Shown here: positions 48,331-57,955 of the stretch, one piece after another
Numbering within the stretch: position 1 is the stretch's first letter
How the letters are laid out: the number at the start of each line of letters is the position of its first letter
Assembly (NCBI GenBank): GCA_029215795.1
Contig: JARDYH010000001.1
Span: forward strand, 296,552,654 to 296,616,653
DNA: 64,000 nucleotides
Direction of reading: 5' to 3'
From: Anniella stebbinsi
Lineage: Eukaryota > Chordata > Lepidosauria > Squamata > Anniellidae
Notes under the pieces: model-generated
Database searches by the model: none
Told to the model about the DNA's origin: nothing
The model's input: only the letters and a program-made list of their open reading frames with translations
Program-made: the position numbers and the translations under genes

Positions 48331-51300
48331 TTCCTTCCTTCCTTCCTTCCTTCCTTCCTTCCTTCCTTCCTTCCTGCTAAAGGAACAAGCCAAAGCCAAG
48401 AAACAAACTGCTCCTCAATCTCCCACCCCTCAGCCAGTGGAAGAAAAGGTGCCTTCCAGTCCCGTCTATGAGGTCAGTCTAGTAGTTTAAATAGAACAAG
48501 GGTTTGGAACCTCAGGCCCCAGAGCCAAAACTGGCCCTTCTGGGGTCCCAATTTGGCACTGAAGGATTCCCCAGATGGCCACGCTCCTGTCCCTCACATC
48601 GAAAGAGATTCTGCAGTCCTGAAATAGACTAAGACTTTCTCCAGTGCCTTGTACATAATATACAGACTGACTGCTAATGAAAGAATTAATGGAACTAGTA
48701 ACAAAAAGATGGTGTGTTTTGCTTGATATACCTCTTAAATCAATGCTTATTAATTTAAAAAGTAACATTTCCCCCCCAGTAGCATTAAGTATATCATATA
48801 GACATCATTTAATCAAACAGGTCATGTTTAACAGCATAGGACTGAATACAATAACGAGGGACCGTAGCAACGTGGTAGAACACGTGGTTTACATGCAGAA
48901 GGTCCCATGCTGAATCCAGGTGAGAAGGAGCAGGTGGCAAGTGATGTGAAAGTCCCTCATTTGAGACCCTGGTGAAATGCTGCCAATCTGAGCAGGGAAT
49001 ACTGGACCAGATGGAGAAATACTATGTCTTCTTATGAGGCGGCTTCCTGTTATTTGTTCCCAGTTTGCCTAACAGGTCATGATGATAATCAAATGTACTT
49101 GATTAAAATCAGTACATTTCACAGGGAATATATTCAGGGGGGAAATTGATAATGCACTTGAAAGAATGATCATGGAGTAGAGAAGAGCCGACTTCCCTCT
49201 CTATGGTAAATGAAATGCTGTGCAATTTTGTTCCCACTGTGGCTGCATTGGGGCTGTTGCACTGCACAATCCACCCGCTTCTCTTTCAGTGTGCCACAAT
49301 ATTTGCCCGAAGTGCTGCATTTGCTATGTTCAGAGGAAGGCCGCATGCAACATGGAAGAGTCCGGATGGTTCACTGAGTTGATTTAAGTTTTGCCTCCAT
49401 CTTGGTGGTCATTGTATCCCATCAGCAGCAATAACTGTCCACCTCAGTAGTGACATCAGATATGAAAGTCATCTTGTGTTTGTCTAATGGCTGCCTTTCA
49501 CTCCCTTAGGATGCTGTTTCCCTTGAGTCTGGCTACAAGACTTCAAATACTAATCACTCAACTGTACATGAGCCGGAAACCAATAGCAAAGCTGAGGAAT
49601 CTGACTATCAAGAAGTGATCAGTAAGCGGGAGCCAGAGTATGAATCTGAGACCATTTATGAAGTGGCCGGGGCAGGAAACCAGTGTCAAGCAGGTTTGAC
49701 AACTTCTGTTCCTCACCAGGACCCTTTTCAATATGGTATTAAGCAACAGAGGGTTCTATCCAGATCAGTGCATAGCAGAGCTCTGTTTACCTTGGAGGAA
49801 GGGGACAGGGAGGCTGTCTTTGTGATTTCTCCTTCAACTTGTGCCTCCGGGGTGGGGGGAACCTTTGGAGCAGCATGAGTGATGCAGGCGGAAGGGAGAC
49901 TCAGTGAAATTCACCTCCCTGCCCCGTCCTCTTGGTCTGATATCTGGTAGTTTGAGATATTGAGACTAGAAATGCTGAACAGCTGACAGTACTCTGAAAG
50001 TAGCCCTCTGGGTAGATGTTCCCTTGTCTTTTAAAGCTAAGCAGAACTGTGTCTAGCCAATTCTGGAAACCCACATTAAGCTCTTTGGAGGAAGGCCAGG
50101 ATAAAGGTGTAATAAATGAAATATTCTGGGACAATGTTTTCTGAAAAGGGGAACTGGGAAAAATGTTCACTACCTTGACTTGCAAGGCTTCCCTTGTTAG
50201 TGGTGAACCATAAGAAGAGCCATAGTGGATCAGACCAAGGGTCTATCTAGTCCAGCACTTTGCTTACACAGTGGTCAACCAGCTATTGACCAGGGACCCG
50301 CAAGCAGTGCAACAGCACCCTCCCACTCATGTTGCAACAGTACCTTCCCACCCATGTTCCCCAGCAATTGGTGTATATAGGCTTACTAGTGGCACAAATC
50401 TAAGCACTTGGAGATAAGTTTGTCCTATGTTCATGGGACTAGGAAATGTGTTTAGGATTGCATCCTCAGTTTACCAGTTCTCAACTCCATGCAATAAAAA
50501 CAGCCATAATCAGTGATTGGAAGCTATGCTGTTGAACCACCAGTGATACAACTGATTACAGAGGAAACTTCTTTTAAGTGCCAGACCACATGCTAGTAGG
50601 TGAGTTAAGGAAGCCATAGATCTATCTTTTGTGTACTTTACAGCAGTAATGTGTCTGTTTCTCTTTAGATGAAAATACTTATGAGTATGAAAATGACCTT
50701 GGAGTAACAGCAATAGCCCTCTATGATTATCAAGCTGGTAAGCAATCCTGCAGTTCTGCATTTTGTGATGGGCTGTCTTCAGTATATACAATGGCTTTGA
50801 ACAGCCACTGTCCTGTATCTGTGTGACTGTATGAAGCACAACATTTTCAAGGCTCGCCAAATTTTGCAGTTCTTTGAATACAAATGGCCAATGAGACATT
50901 ATCCAATATAAACACTTGTGTTTTGCTCTTTGAATATGTATTAGCCTTTCTTCTGCATGTTTTCTGGCACCAACCAAGAGTATCAGCTGGCCTTCTGCTA
51001 TGCTGAGTATATCCTCTAAAGCAGCTTTCCCCAACCCGGTGCCCTCCATATGTTTTGGACTACACTTCTCATCAACCCCAGCCAGCATGGCCAACACCAA
51101 GGATGATTGGGTTTGCAGTCCAAAACACAACTCCCATCATCCCTGGCCATTGGCAGTGCTGGATGGGGCTGATGGCAGTTTTCATCTAAAACTTCTGGAG
51201 GATGAAAAGTTGAGGGAGGCTGTCCCATAATTTTTGTGAATTGGAACACAAGACTATCCTGATCCATGTCCTGATCTCAATGGTGGGTCTCTGCCCCACC

Positions 51301-51838
51301 TTTTAGAATTTGCTTCAAAGGTCTTTTCACTGCAGGGTTGCTATCCGTTGCGGCCTGAAGTGCAAAACAAACATCTTGGGATTTGACTGATTTTTCCACT
51401 AGCTTCTGCTTATAAGTACATCATGTTGGTGAGAGGATCAATCATGCTTCCTATGAAATGTGATACTCATATGGAAGGCCCATATCTTGGGTGGAATCTC
51501 AACATTGCACGCACATGCATTCTTGCGTTCCAAGCCCTCTTATGCCCCTTTCCCTTCCCTGAGCTATCAATGGGGGGGATGCTTCTTGAGCGCAGGTATC
51601 TGGCTTACTGAATGGGATGCACTAGTATGATCTGTGACTTGACCGCAGTTAAAAGTTCTCTATGAGATACTAATGAAAAGTTGTGTGTGCTCTCTCTGCA
51701 GCTGGTGATGATGAGATTTCCTTTGATCCTGATGACATCATCACTAATATTGAAATGATTGATGATGGCTGGTGGAGAGGAGTGTGCAAAGGCAGATACG
51801 GGCTGTTCCCTGCTAATTATGTTGAGCTGAGGCAATAG
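22789..51838 (+). CDS. CTTN: Cortactin, full coding region in 16 exons (span)
   Basis: Cortactin is an F-actin and Arp2/3-binding scaffold that stabilises branched actin at the cell cortex, lamellipodia, invadopodia and endocytic sites, and is a Src/ERK substrate. Joining 22789-22872, 23205-23278, 27920-28049, 32035-32145, 33808-33862, 34534-34644, 36218-36328, 37542-37652, 39681-39791, 41301-41356, 42907-42976, 43481-43629, 48383-48472, 49510-49693, 50669-50737 and 51702-51838 gives 1653 nt, 550 residues plus TAG, with no internal stop. Order: N-terminal acidic region with the DDW motif (about 19-21), 6.5 repeats (about 80-318), helical region (about 342-395), Pro/Ser/Tyr-rich region (about 396-490), SH3 (about 494-550). 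All introns have GT-AG ends except the one after 39791. Identity is certain from the repeat signature GFGGKYGV...[12 protein letters not shown] and its order. Confidence 0.97.
23205..23278 (+). CDS. CTTN: CTTN coding exon 2 (residues 29-53)
   Basis: This encodes [19 protein letters not shown] and HQEHI, the conserved N-terminal segment after the acidic motif. Acceptor cttgacag, donor GTAAGC; it ends two bases into a codon completed by the next exon. Confidence 0.96.
23836..24380 (-). mobile_element. CR1-like LINE 3' end, antisense
   Basis: The minus-strand frame at 24126-24365 reads [20 protein letters not shown] and [10 protein letters not shown], the conserved end of a vertebrate CR1-type ORF2. 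The rest is the matching 3' UTR (on the + strand: ggatcagaccaaggatccat, cagcaccttt, ggcttactgcctcggatact). It is truncated on the 5' side at about 24380. Confidence 0.75.
26486..26704 (+). mobile_element. CR1-like LINE 3' UTR, sense
   Basis: This carries the complement of the previous element's landmarks: gtagactagataagttcatt, ctatcaatggctactggggg, gaatgctggactaggtaggc, and the end ggctcttcttatgttct. Confidence 0.65.
27920..28049 (+). CDS. CTTN: CTTN coding exon 3 (residues 53-96)
   Basis: This completes the linker ([20 protein letters not shown]) and opens the first actin-binding repeat with [17 protein letters not shown]. Acceptor cttcaaaag, donor GTGAGT, phase 0 at the end. Confidence 0.96.
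28500..29760 (-). mobile_element. L2-like LINE, antisense, decayed
   Basis: It starts with A-rich tandem units (aacaacaataaaagtat twice, 28532-28571). It then has caggaaaataaaaagatctt, gcctcagaaatggactggga, caaattgcagtaatccaaat, gtcatctgtatattgatg and gataccatgatcaatgatat in antisense order. Only scattered frames remain. A C18 homopolymer at 29473-29490 lies inside. It sits in the CTTN intron between coding exons 3 and 4. Confidence 0.7.
30762..31157. mobile_element. hAT-type non-autonomous element with perfect 8-bp duplication
   Basis: The ends are CAAGGGTTCTCAACATGAC and AAGTTGGGGAGCCCAG. Both sides carry GGTTAAGG (30754-30761 and 31158-31165), an exact 8-bp target-site duplication as made by hAT transposases. 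The 396-bp interior has no transposase frame. It lies in a CTTN intron. Confidence 0.8.
31387..31606 (+). mobile_element. tRNA-derived SINE, full length
   Basis: A-box region gtagtggctagggtgttgac, B-box region ccaggttctagtccccattt, body cagactctcagcccaaccta, and the 3' end ttccttggaggaaaaaaggt with gggatataaacgtaataata. Partial relatives lie at about 57073-57215 and 61994-62070. Confidence 0.75.
32035..32145 (+). CDS. CTTN: CTTN coding exon 4 (residues 97-133)
   Basis: 111 bp, phase 0 to 0. It encodes the end of repeat 1 ([18 protein letters not shown]) and the start of repeat 2 ([19 protein letters not shown]). Acceptor cttacag, donor GTAAAC. Confidence 0.96.
32252..32287. repeat. (ATT)n microsatellite
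   Basis: About twelve ATT units in the intron shortly after coding exon 4. Confidence 0.9.
33808..33862 (+). CDS. CTTN: CTTN coding exon 5 (residues 134-152)
   Basis: 55 bp encoding the end of repeat 2, [18 protein letters not shown], plus the first base of the Asp codon that opens repeat 3. Acceptor tctgcag, donor GTAAAC. From here the repeat exons become phase 1. Confidence 0.96.
34534..34644 (+). CDS. CTTN: CTTN coding exon 6, repeat 3
   Basis: This 111-bp exon, phase 1 to 1, encodes one whole repeat: [19 protein letters not shown], then [18 protein letters not shown] (residues 152-188). The repeats bind F-actin and carry Lys residues that are acetylation targets in mammals. Confidence 0.97.
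36218..36328 (+). CDS. CTTN: CTTN coding exon 7, repeat 4
   Basis: 111 bp, phase 1 to 1: [19 protein letters not shown], then [18 protein letters not shown] (residues 189-225). The fourth repeat is the one most strongly linked to F-actin binding in mammals. Confidence 0.97.
37542..37652 (+). CDS. CTTN: CTTN coding exon 8, repeat 5
   Basis: 111 bp, phase 1 to 1: [19 protein letters not shown], then [18 protein letters not shown] (residues 226-262). The divergent second half (GWDHQEK) is typical of cortactin repeat 5. Acceptor tacatag, donor GTATGT. Confidence 0.97.
38115..38145. repeat. (GAAT)n microsatellite
   Basis: About seven TGAA units follow an A/T-rich stretch near 37980-38110 that may be an old repeat 3' end. 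It lies in the intron after coding exon 8. Confidence 0.8.
39681..39791 (+). CDS. CTTN: CTTN coding exon 9, repeat 6, with GC donor
   Basis: 111 bp, phase 1 to 1: [19 protein letters not shown], then [18 protein letters not shown] (residues 263-299). The acceptor is ttctcag. The phase-correct 3' boundary is CAAG|GCAGAG, so the donor is GC, not GT. The nearest GT (39797-39798) would add five bases and shift the frame. In mammals the sixth-repeat exon is the one omitted in the cortactin splice variant SV1, and a weak donor here fits that. Confidence 0.93.
41301..41356 (+). CDS. CTTN: CTTN coding exon 10, half repeat 7
   Basis: 56 bp encoding [19 protein letters not shown] (residues 300-318), the truncated last repeat that gives the family its 'half'. 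Acceptor tttttag, donor GTATGA, phase 0 at the end. Confidence 0.96.
41795..41975 (+). mobile_element. L2-like LINE 3' end, sense
   Basis: Short A/T-rich 3' UTR (ttttatgtatttttaatcag), then gttccccgcctcgatccgga, gagaggcgggtaataaataa and a (TAT)n tail. This is the + strand version of the 3' end seen antisense at 10786. It lies in the CTTN intron after coding exon 10. Confidence 0.7.
42907..42976 (+). CDS. CTTN: CTTN coding exon 11 (residues 319-342)
   Basis: [19 protein letters not shown], then PVEA, the linker after the repeats. The acceptor (gatttgaaag) has a poor pyrimidine tract, but phase and homology fix it. Donor GTAGGA. Confidence 0.93.
43481..43629 (+). CDS. CTTN: CTTN coding exon 12, helical region (residues 342-391)
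   Basis: This encodes [20 protein letters not shown], then a strongly charged helical stretch ([28 protein letters not shown]). Cortactin's alpha-helical segment lies here, and calpain cleaves nearby in mammals. Acceptor attacag, donor GTCAGT, phase 0 at the end. Confidence 0.96.
44636..44830. repeat. Palindromic AACCCAT/ATGGGTT repeat
   Basis: Several inverted blocks occur: taacccatgatgtgttaaat, aacccattgtggattattta, gcccatcatgggttattgtg, cacccacgatgggttatttg, and taacccatcatgggttattg. It looks like a short foldback-type dispersed repeat; related but more decayed sequence lies near 58495-58835. It lies within the CTTN intron after coding exon 12. Confidence 0.55.
44926..45083. mobile_element. 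hAT-like hairpin element
   Basis: Ends ccccttccccaacctggc and gccatgttggggaaggctg, with ctggctgggaattatgggag in the middle. Flanks are cattagta (44918-44925) and cattaatg (45084-45091), matching at 6 of 8 positions, as expected for an aged 8-bp hAT duplication. Confidence 0.65.
45550..46170. repeat. Large ~620-bp inverted repeat, nested
   Basis: The left arm (about 45550-45790) and right arm (about 45925-46170) are diverged reverse complements. For example ggcagagatccagaaaaaga at about 45559 matches the complement of tctttttctggatctctgcc at about 46126. Likewise cctaattctatgcccagc matches gtgggcatagaattaggg. The inner junction has its own sharper inverted ends (ctgggctggttcagatgc / gcatctaaaccagcccag). 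It is probably a foldback transposon, or two insertions of one family head to head. Confidence 0.65.
47560..47584. repeat. (GGA)n microsatellite
   Basis: A perfect run of eight GGA/GAG units in the intron before coding exon 13. Confidence 0.85.
48285..48375. repeat. (CTTT)n(CCTT)n microsatellite at a splice acceptor
   Basis: About 90 bp of uninterrupted pyrimidine, first CTTT units then CCTT units, ends eight bases before the first coding base of CTTN coding exon 13 (48383). It takes the place of that exon's polypyrimidine tract. Confidence 0.95.
48383..48472 (+). CDS. CTTN: CTTN coding exon 13, proline-rich region (residues 392-421)
   Basis: [20 protein letters not shown], then [10 protein letters not shown]. 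It carries Ser-Pro sites corresponding to mammalian ERK sites S405/S418, and the Tyr corresponding to Src site Y421 (residue 420 here). Acceptor gctaaag, donor GTCAGT, phase 0. Confidence 0.95.
48858..49050 (+). mobile_element. tRNA-derived SINE
   Basis: Head cgtggtagaacacgtggttt and catgcagaaggtcccatgct; body aggtgagaaggagcaggtgg and gtgatgtgaaagtccctcat; 3' end tactggaccagatggagaaa. It lies in the intron after coding exon 13. Confidence 0.65.
49510..49693 (+). CDS. CTTN: CTTN coding exon 14, Tyr-rich region (residues 422-482)
   Basis: The exon starts [17 protein letters not shown] and includes [20 protein letters not shown]465 and Y471 fall where mammalian Src-family sites Y470 and Y486 lie. 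The rest of this exon is poorly conserved, as usual for the linker before SH3. Acceptor cccttag, donor GTTTGA, phase 1 at the end. Confidence 0.93.
50205..50385 (-). mobile_element. CR1-like LINE 3' end fragment, antisense
   Basis: The + strand reads aagaagagccatagtggatc, agaccaagggtctatctagt and cagcaattggtgtatatagg, the same 3' end as at 23836, in shortened form. Confidence 0.65.
50669..50737 (+). CDS. CTTN: CTTN coding exon 15, SH3 start (residues 483-505)
   Basis: [20 protein letters not shown], then YQA. ALYDY is the first SH3 signature. Acceptor ctctttag, donor GTAAGC, phase 1. Confidence 0.96.
51018..51228. mobile_element. hAT-like hairpin element
   Basis: Left end cagctttccccaacccggtg, centre ccagccagcatggccaacac and gatgatgggagttg-type words on both strands, right end ggatgaaaagttgagggagg. 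It is a larger member of the 17627 family, located between the last two CTTN coding exons. Confidence 0.6.
51702..51838 (+). CDS. CTTN: CTTN terminal coding exon, SH3 domain end
   Basis: [20 protein letters not shown], then [20 protein letters not shown] and VELRQ, then TAG at 51836-51838 (residues 506-550). The paired Trp and the ALYDY/PANY residues that form the SH3 ligand groove are intact. This SH3 binds N-WASP, dynamin, WIP and other Pro-rich partners in mammals. Acceptor ctctgcag. Confidence 0.97.
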
Positions 51839-53525
51839 GAAATAATGTCTGCCGTTTATGCCTTAATACCGTGACCATTCATCTGATTTATTACACTACA
51901 AATCATGTTCTTTTTTGGGGGGGAGGGGTGAATGCAGGGGTCTATACATATTCCTTTTATATTTAAGATACTTTGCTGATGCTTTTACAAATGTTTTTGG
52001 GCTCAGAAATCGCTAATATATTGTAACTCTTACGTTCCCCACTACAGCCTGTTACCATAGGTTTTTAGTGCATTTTGAAAATTGGGCTTTCCTTGTTCTT
52101 TTGCCAAATTGGTGGTGGTGGTGGTCATAATTTCTTTCAAGGAGTTTTTAGCTCTTCCTGACAATGATGCATGTTTCATTTTGTATCTGTACGTGTTCTG
52201 AATTCCCAAGTGATTACGTCCAGCTACACTTATATCAAACAATGTCCATTTTCCAGATCTTAGCTGTGCAAGCTTATATTACATTTCCCTTTATAGGGAA
52301 CACTGCCAGTAAGAACGGGGGAAGACAGTAGGAAGCCCTGAGAGTTGCACTAATGGCAATTATTTAACAGGAGAAGTTCTTTTAAAAATTATATTGATAA
52401 TAGGAAGGATGCAGTGCAGGTATTATTTTTTCTCGTTTCCTTGAGAAGTGTGCAAACCAGCATCTCATTTCTAGTGGGACTCATTCAAGAGACATTCTCA
52501 TCAGGCCAGGCCATAAGCATTTGCTGCCTATTTTTTTCCCCTTCAAAAGAGGCCTCCAACAACATAACGCAACTTCAGCTTGTGTCACTTTCTCCAGAAG
52601 GCTTTTTGACCCAGTTTGTTTAGAAGTTTCTATTGTTGTCCACTTGAAAACACCCACTTGTCTCCCTAGGCCTCTTTTGCTGGCCTTCAGGCCTGTGCTG
52701 CTGCTTGCAGATCATAGTATCACTGCCTTGAAGATAAAGGATGGGCAGTGGAGTGTATACATGCACCATTGTTTCTACAGATATTGGTTTATATGATTTG
52801 GGGGAAGGAGGGTTTGTGGGGAGAAAGACTGCTACATCTGTTATGCAGCCATATACATTTCAGTCAAGGAAAGTTAATATGAGTAGCTTAAAACCATGGA
52901 GATAATCTCTACTTCTAAGCAATGTGCAGAAAACTACCACATTTTTATATGTTCAGCTGAAACTGCCAGTAACACTTTGAATAAGCAGTATAGGTGTCAC
53001 TGTCTTTTGCCAAAATGTGAAGCTGAAGCTCTTGCCACTCCATTAACGGAATAGGTAAAAAAACAGTTAGTTATTAATTTTCACCAATAAGCATCCCTAC
53101 CAAAGACAGTGCGTTCGTGTGTTCAGTGTGTGTCCTGTCCATTTCTTTTTGAAAGGAGAATTTCAGGGAGCAACCAAACGAGCAAAAGAGAGACTCTTAA
53201 TCAAGCCCGGTGGAATATAAAAACATTTATATCAAATGGCAGTGTACAGTGTATCTAGGAAGAAGACATGGGCTGGGGGAAAGGAGGAGGGGAAATTGGC
53301 TAGTTGGGACAATCTTTAAGAAGAATGTCATTTTTACTGTATTATCTTTCCCACTGGTTCCTTTCTGTCTCACCATTGCATTAATAGTATTATGTTGGGT
53401 TGGGCTGGATTTTATATGCAGTTTATCTTATCCAGTTTTCATAGGACACCTCATAGGATACATGATTCTCGCTTTTCTTTTTGTAAATTAAATATTCAAA
53501 TAAACTTTTGGAACCATTTGCACAG
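51839..53525 (+). other. CTTN: CTTN 3' UTR
   Basis: About 1.7 kb after the TAG with no transposon recognised, ending shortly after AATAAA at 53499-53504. Cleavage is expected 10-30 bases downstream, followed by the T/G-rich tgtgtcttttaa. Confidence 0.75.
53499..53504 (+). terminator. CTTN poly(A) signal
   Basis: AATAAA 1.66 kb after the stop, the last hexamer before the sequence character changes. Confidence 0.7.
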
Positions 53526-53529
53526 GTTA

Positions 53530-55980
53530 TTCATGTGTCTTTTAATTATCCTAAGGTGTATGTGTAGCCAGGTTCTGGAGACAAATTTCATTGTGCACTA
53601 ATCTGATTATCTTTATTGGGTAGAATGTATTCTGCACTCTAATGATCAAAACCTATGATCAAAAACTTGTGCTAGTTAATGATACTAGACTCTAGTGGTG
53701 AAAACTTTGCAAGAATATTCCTGCACTGGTTTCTAGATCAGAACTTCCTGAAGACCAAACTGTTCCTGGCATCAGATCTTTCATCCAAGATTACCTTGAT
53801 CATCTGTTCACTCTTCAGTTCAGTCCTAGGTCACATAAAGGCGCCCTACTCATGACTTTGGCCACTGCCATCCCTCAGCCTCCAATCTGCCTTCAGACTG
53901 CTACCAGTCCATCCTCTGGGCTTTAACTTGTTGGGCTTTACATTCAACAACCTGTCAGTCCGGCAAAACCATGCTGATGGGCTGATCCATTGTTTGTGCT
54001 GCCTTTGAGATGTTTAGCACATTCTGGAATGAGTGGCCATGGATAGAGTTGGACATCCTCCAAATATTTGGATTCCTGCAGGCCTTCTAAACCTTGGCAC
54101 ATGGGTTTGGTGCAAGGTAAGACTAAAGGCCCTGATCCCTTGCTCCTTTACTTGGGTATTCAGCTTGATTCAGTAACCTGATGGAACTGTTACTTTGTAC
54201 AGCTATCAAAACACCATGGTCATCCTACTGGACAAGAATGACCTTGGAAGGAGTAAAGGCTTCAACTTTACTTGTGTGTGAGGTAGGATGCAGGTCAGAT
54301 GCTAGTCCAGTTTCAGGAACTTGTCATATGGTTTGATCTCTTAGAGAGATGGGTGTGGTGGTGAGCCACAAATCCTGCAAAAATGGATGGAGCTAGCAAG
54401 AAAATGAACCACGCTATAAACTGTTTTCTGTCAGTCAGAGGAAACTGTATGCTATAGCATCCTGACATTTAGGCCTGATGGTGTCCACCTCTCTGATACT
54501 GATACTTCAAAGGGGCCTGCTTGATGGACTGCAGGAGGTTTGGTGGCACGTTGGGTATGCTTCACTGCCCATTTGTGGTGCTGGGGGCATTGGGTTAGAT
54601 CCAATGAGGAATCTAAAGGGAATCCATACAAGGGAACTTTTGGGACATCTTCAAAACACTAACCCAGCTTGGCCATTCAACCAGGTAGCAGGAGGGGCCT
54701 ATTTATCAGCCCATGCTGTGGTGGGCCCGAGACTTCTGCCACTCCCAATGATGGCACACTATGTGGAATCAGCTAGGAAATTGGCCAGTGAACAGGCTTC
54801 CCTGTGACTGGATCCTTGCCCTATGCAATGTCAAGCCTGTGTAACTTGTAGCCGATAAAAGGTATGGCCATTTTGAACCCAGTCCTGACTAATGTGGTTA
54901 TTGGCCCCCTTCCTCCTCCTCCCCAATAGACACGACTAACACAAAATGTACTCTGAGGAGCTCGGACTTCGTGTCATATTAGCCAGCGAGCCCAAAAATG
55001 TAGGTGCATAACAGGGGACTCTGAAAATATTAGGTGGTGCTTCAGCACAAACTTCCTTTATTTGCTGATATTGCAACTAAAAAGGAAGGAAATCACTTTT
55101 CATTATTTCCTGTGTAACAATAAAAACAACTCCCTGTGCTGTTTCCAATTTTTCAGTATAACTGCTCACTCAGACCCCCTCTCCAAATGAATACCCCCCC
55201 CCCAAAAAAAACTTTGAAATTTCAATATCCTGTGAAGAAAAACTGAGAAATGTCATAATAGCAATGCTCAGTACTGGGAGTAGCCGAGTAGGTATATTTT
55301 TTTTAGAGTCCAGCCAATCTTCAGGAGTTTCTATGCTGCATTTTACAAAGCCCCTCTTTAAACTACTTTTATTTTTAGCTTGCACAGATGGTAAGCTTTA
55401 AGAGCACAGTGAAGAATGTTCTTGCATCCAATTTATTTTATATAAAGCCCTGACGCTGAGGGAGACTATTAAAAGGGGTGGGTCTGTTTCCCAATGAGTT
55501 TACTAATGGCTATTCAATAGTGAGGATATAGCTAAATTGGTTCAGGTTTGAGAACAAACGAATGACAATGAATGATTCAGAGATCTCATAGTACGGTTAG
55601 CTGTTTTGTCCTCAGGTCAGGGCTAGTTCTTGCACATCTTGCCCCTGGTGTGGTCTTCCTACCACCCTCCCCCAGGAAATAGATTTCAAATTCTTTGGGT
55701 GCTTCCAGATTAAATCCCCCACCCCCACCCCACCATTACCTTACCTCATTCATGGTATTTTATTGAGGGAGGGTTGAGACAATGTTACCTTGAACTGCTT
55801 TTCTTTCTCTCTTTTTACCAGGAAAGAATCCATTAAGGAGAAAATGACAGAATAGCTGCACAACACCGGTTGACTGGTGGGGCTAGGAGCCCTCCATCTG
55901 AAAGCACCCCAAAAGTGAAACATTTGAGATTCGTAAATTTGGGATGCACTGCTTAGAAATGTTTCCACAGCAAACTATTA
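53530..55980. other. Intergenic, unclassified
   Basis: No exon or family-assignable repeat was seen. The longest + strand frame (54478-54807) has no recognisable domain and no splice context. Confidence 0.4.
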
Positions 55981-56085
55981 ATTGATTGATTGCACTTCTA
56001 TACCACCCAATAGCCAAAGCTCTCTGGGCAATTTACAAAAATTAAAACCATGAACACCATTCAAAATATAAAATATAAACTCTTT
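55980..56085 (-). mobile_element. L2-like LINE 3' end fragment
   Basis: ctataccacccaatagccaa, then agctctctgggcaatttaca: the antisense 3' end of the second LINE family, as at 57545 and 60735. Confidence 0.6.
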
Positions 56086-56708
56086 CTGTGTTAGAATTTT
56101 CTGTTTCAGTGGATAGAAGTAGTTACTCCCAATAATAGGGTTCTTTTTCAATGCAATTTTGGTTCAGTTTAAAAGGGAAGAAAAATGCATTAATTCAGAA
56201 AGTAAACACATTAAATAAATTGTATTTTATCATGATAGCTACTTATGAGCAGCATAAATTGGGCCATGGGGAGGGAATGAAGGCCCACAGCTGGTACTAC
56301 TACCTTTCCAAACAGAAATATTAGCTTCCATAATGTGTTGGAAGCTCATTTTAAAATTAAGGCTATCAAATTATTTGTGGATTTTAGTTATGCTTTTAAC
56401 CAGTTAATAAATTAATTATGTATCCGGAACTACTGGGTGAAGATTGCTTTTCAAAAATTAGGAGCTTTAAATTGCTTATATCAAGAAGTATATCAAATGC
56501 TTCTCAGTGGACTGTTTAAAATAATTTAAGAGAACATATTTTAATATGACAAGTAGAGTACAGGGCAGTCTTAGGCTTCAATGCCATGGCTTGGTGTGCT
56601 TTAGGATTTGCTGGAGTATTTTGGAGATCTATTATTGGCATTGAATCTATGCTGATGGATTGTTGTGGTGTAATATTATCCTGGCTAAAATTAGTTGACA
56701 CAGGAGAC

Positions 56709-56726
56709 GTGTGTGTGTGTGTGTGT
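56709..56726. repeat. (GT)n microsatellite
   Basis: Nine GT units. Confidence 0.85.
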
Positions 56727-57072
56727 TAGGGAAATCTTAGTCTGAATTCTAAACTCCCACTTCCAGACTCTCTGCTGGCATGTTATTGCATCAATAAAAG
56801 TGTTTGCATAAGTTAAATTTTGAACTCAATGGGAAGACAAAATGCATTGCCCTGGACAACTTCCCACTCTACCCATAGAAAGTAGCAGTTGGACTCCTCT
56901 GAACTCTCTGCATCCAATTGTAGTACACCAACACCAGTATCAAAATCTCTGATAGGGAACTTGTCCTTACATGATAGGGCCCATGGCATGGGACTATATC
57001 ACTTTGCTCTTGGGGTTGCACACAAGTGGGACTTTGGTGATGGGAATCATGGTGGAAAGGCATTTTGCATGA

Positions 57073-57215
57073 CTTTGGGCCAGTCATTGACTCTCAGCCT
57101 AGCCTATCTCACAGGGCTGTTGTGAGGATCAAATGAGGTAGAGGGGAGGATAATGTACATTGTCTTGGGTCCCTTGGAGGAAAAGGCAAGATAGTAATGT
57201 AACAAACAATCTGTA
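57073..57215 (+). mobile_element. tRNA-derived SINE, 3' part
   Basis: gggccagtcattgactctca, ttgtgaggatcaaatgaggt, gggtcccttggaggaaaagg: the body and tail of the SINE at 31387. Confidence 0.6.
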
Positions 57216-57544
57216 AGAGCAGGTTGTGAACATTTCTCAGAACCCTGCTCCTCATTCTATTACCCCAGCTGGGGATGCAAGGCCAACACACCCATTACCA
57301 GGTCTCTCCATTAGCATTAACACACATGTATACCTCAGTGTGGGCTTTCAGAAATGCAACCCTGATACTTGGAGGGATCTTTTGAATTTTGAGCACTGAG
57401 GGTCCCAAAGCCTGGCACCTTAAGGGTTGAAGGGCTCTGTAGATTAAAAGACACAGCTGTTTAACCACAGAGTAATTTACTGAAACATACATTCATATGG
57501 TCAGACTAAAGGAATGCAAATGGTTAAAATTAATGCATCCAAAT

Positions 57545-57870
57545 TATTATTACTATTAATTATTACTTATTACATTTCTATGCCACCCCATAGCCGAAGT
57601 TCTCTGGGCGGTTTACAAAGATTAAAACATTAAACATTAAAAATCTATATACAAAGCATAAAAACTGACAACATTCAAAGACAATATACATTTAAAACGA
57701 CTTTGAGACTCTCAACCAGGCCTAAAGATAGATTTGAGGTAATTAAAAAACTCAACAGATGCTGTTAAATGCCTGGGAGAAAAGTCTTGACCTGGCACCG
57801 AAAAGATAACAACGTTGGTGCCAGGCGGGCCTCGTCGGGGAGATCATTCCATCATTTATTCTCAATGAAT
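57545..57870 (-). mobile_element. L2-like LINE 3' part, antisense
   Basis: A (ATT/TTA) tail, ccaccccatagccgaagttc, tctgggcggtttacaaagat, gcctgggagaaaagtcttga, then gcgggcctcgtcggggagat. It is the same family as 60735-61590, shorter. Confidence 0.7.
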
Positions 57871-57935
57871 TCTAGTCAAGGAAGAATTCCAATTATTAAG
57901 ACAAGCATTTAAAACAACAGTTTAGGGTAATGTAC

Positions 57936-57955
57936 GTGTGTGTGTGTGTGTGTGT
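57936..57955. repeat. (GT)n microsatellite
   Basis: Ten GT units. Confidence 0.85.

Noticed and set aside
50510..51130. 206-codon minus-strand frame inside CTTN
   Set aside because: It overlaps CTTN coding exon 15 on the opposite strand and a hAT-like hairpin, and has no recognisable motif. It is a chance open frame.
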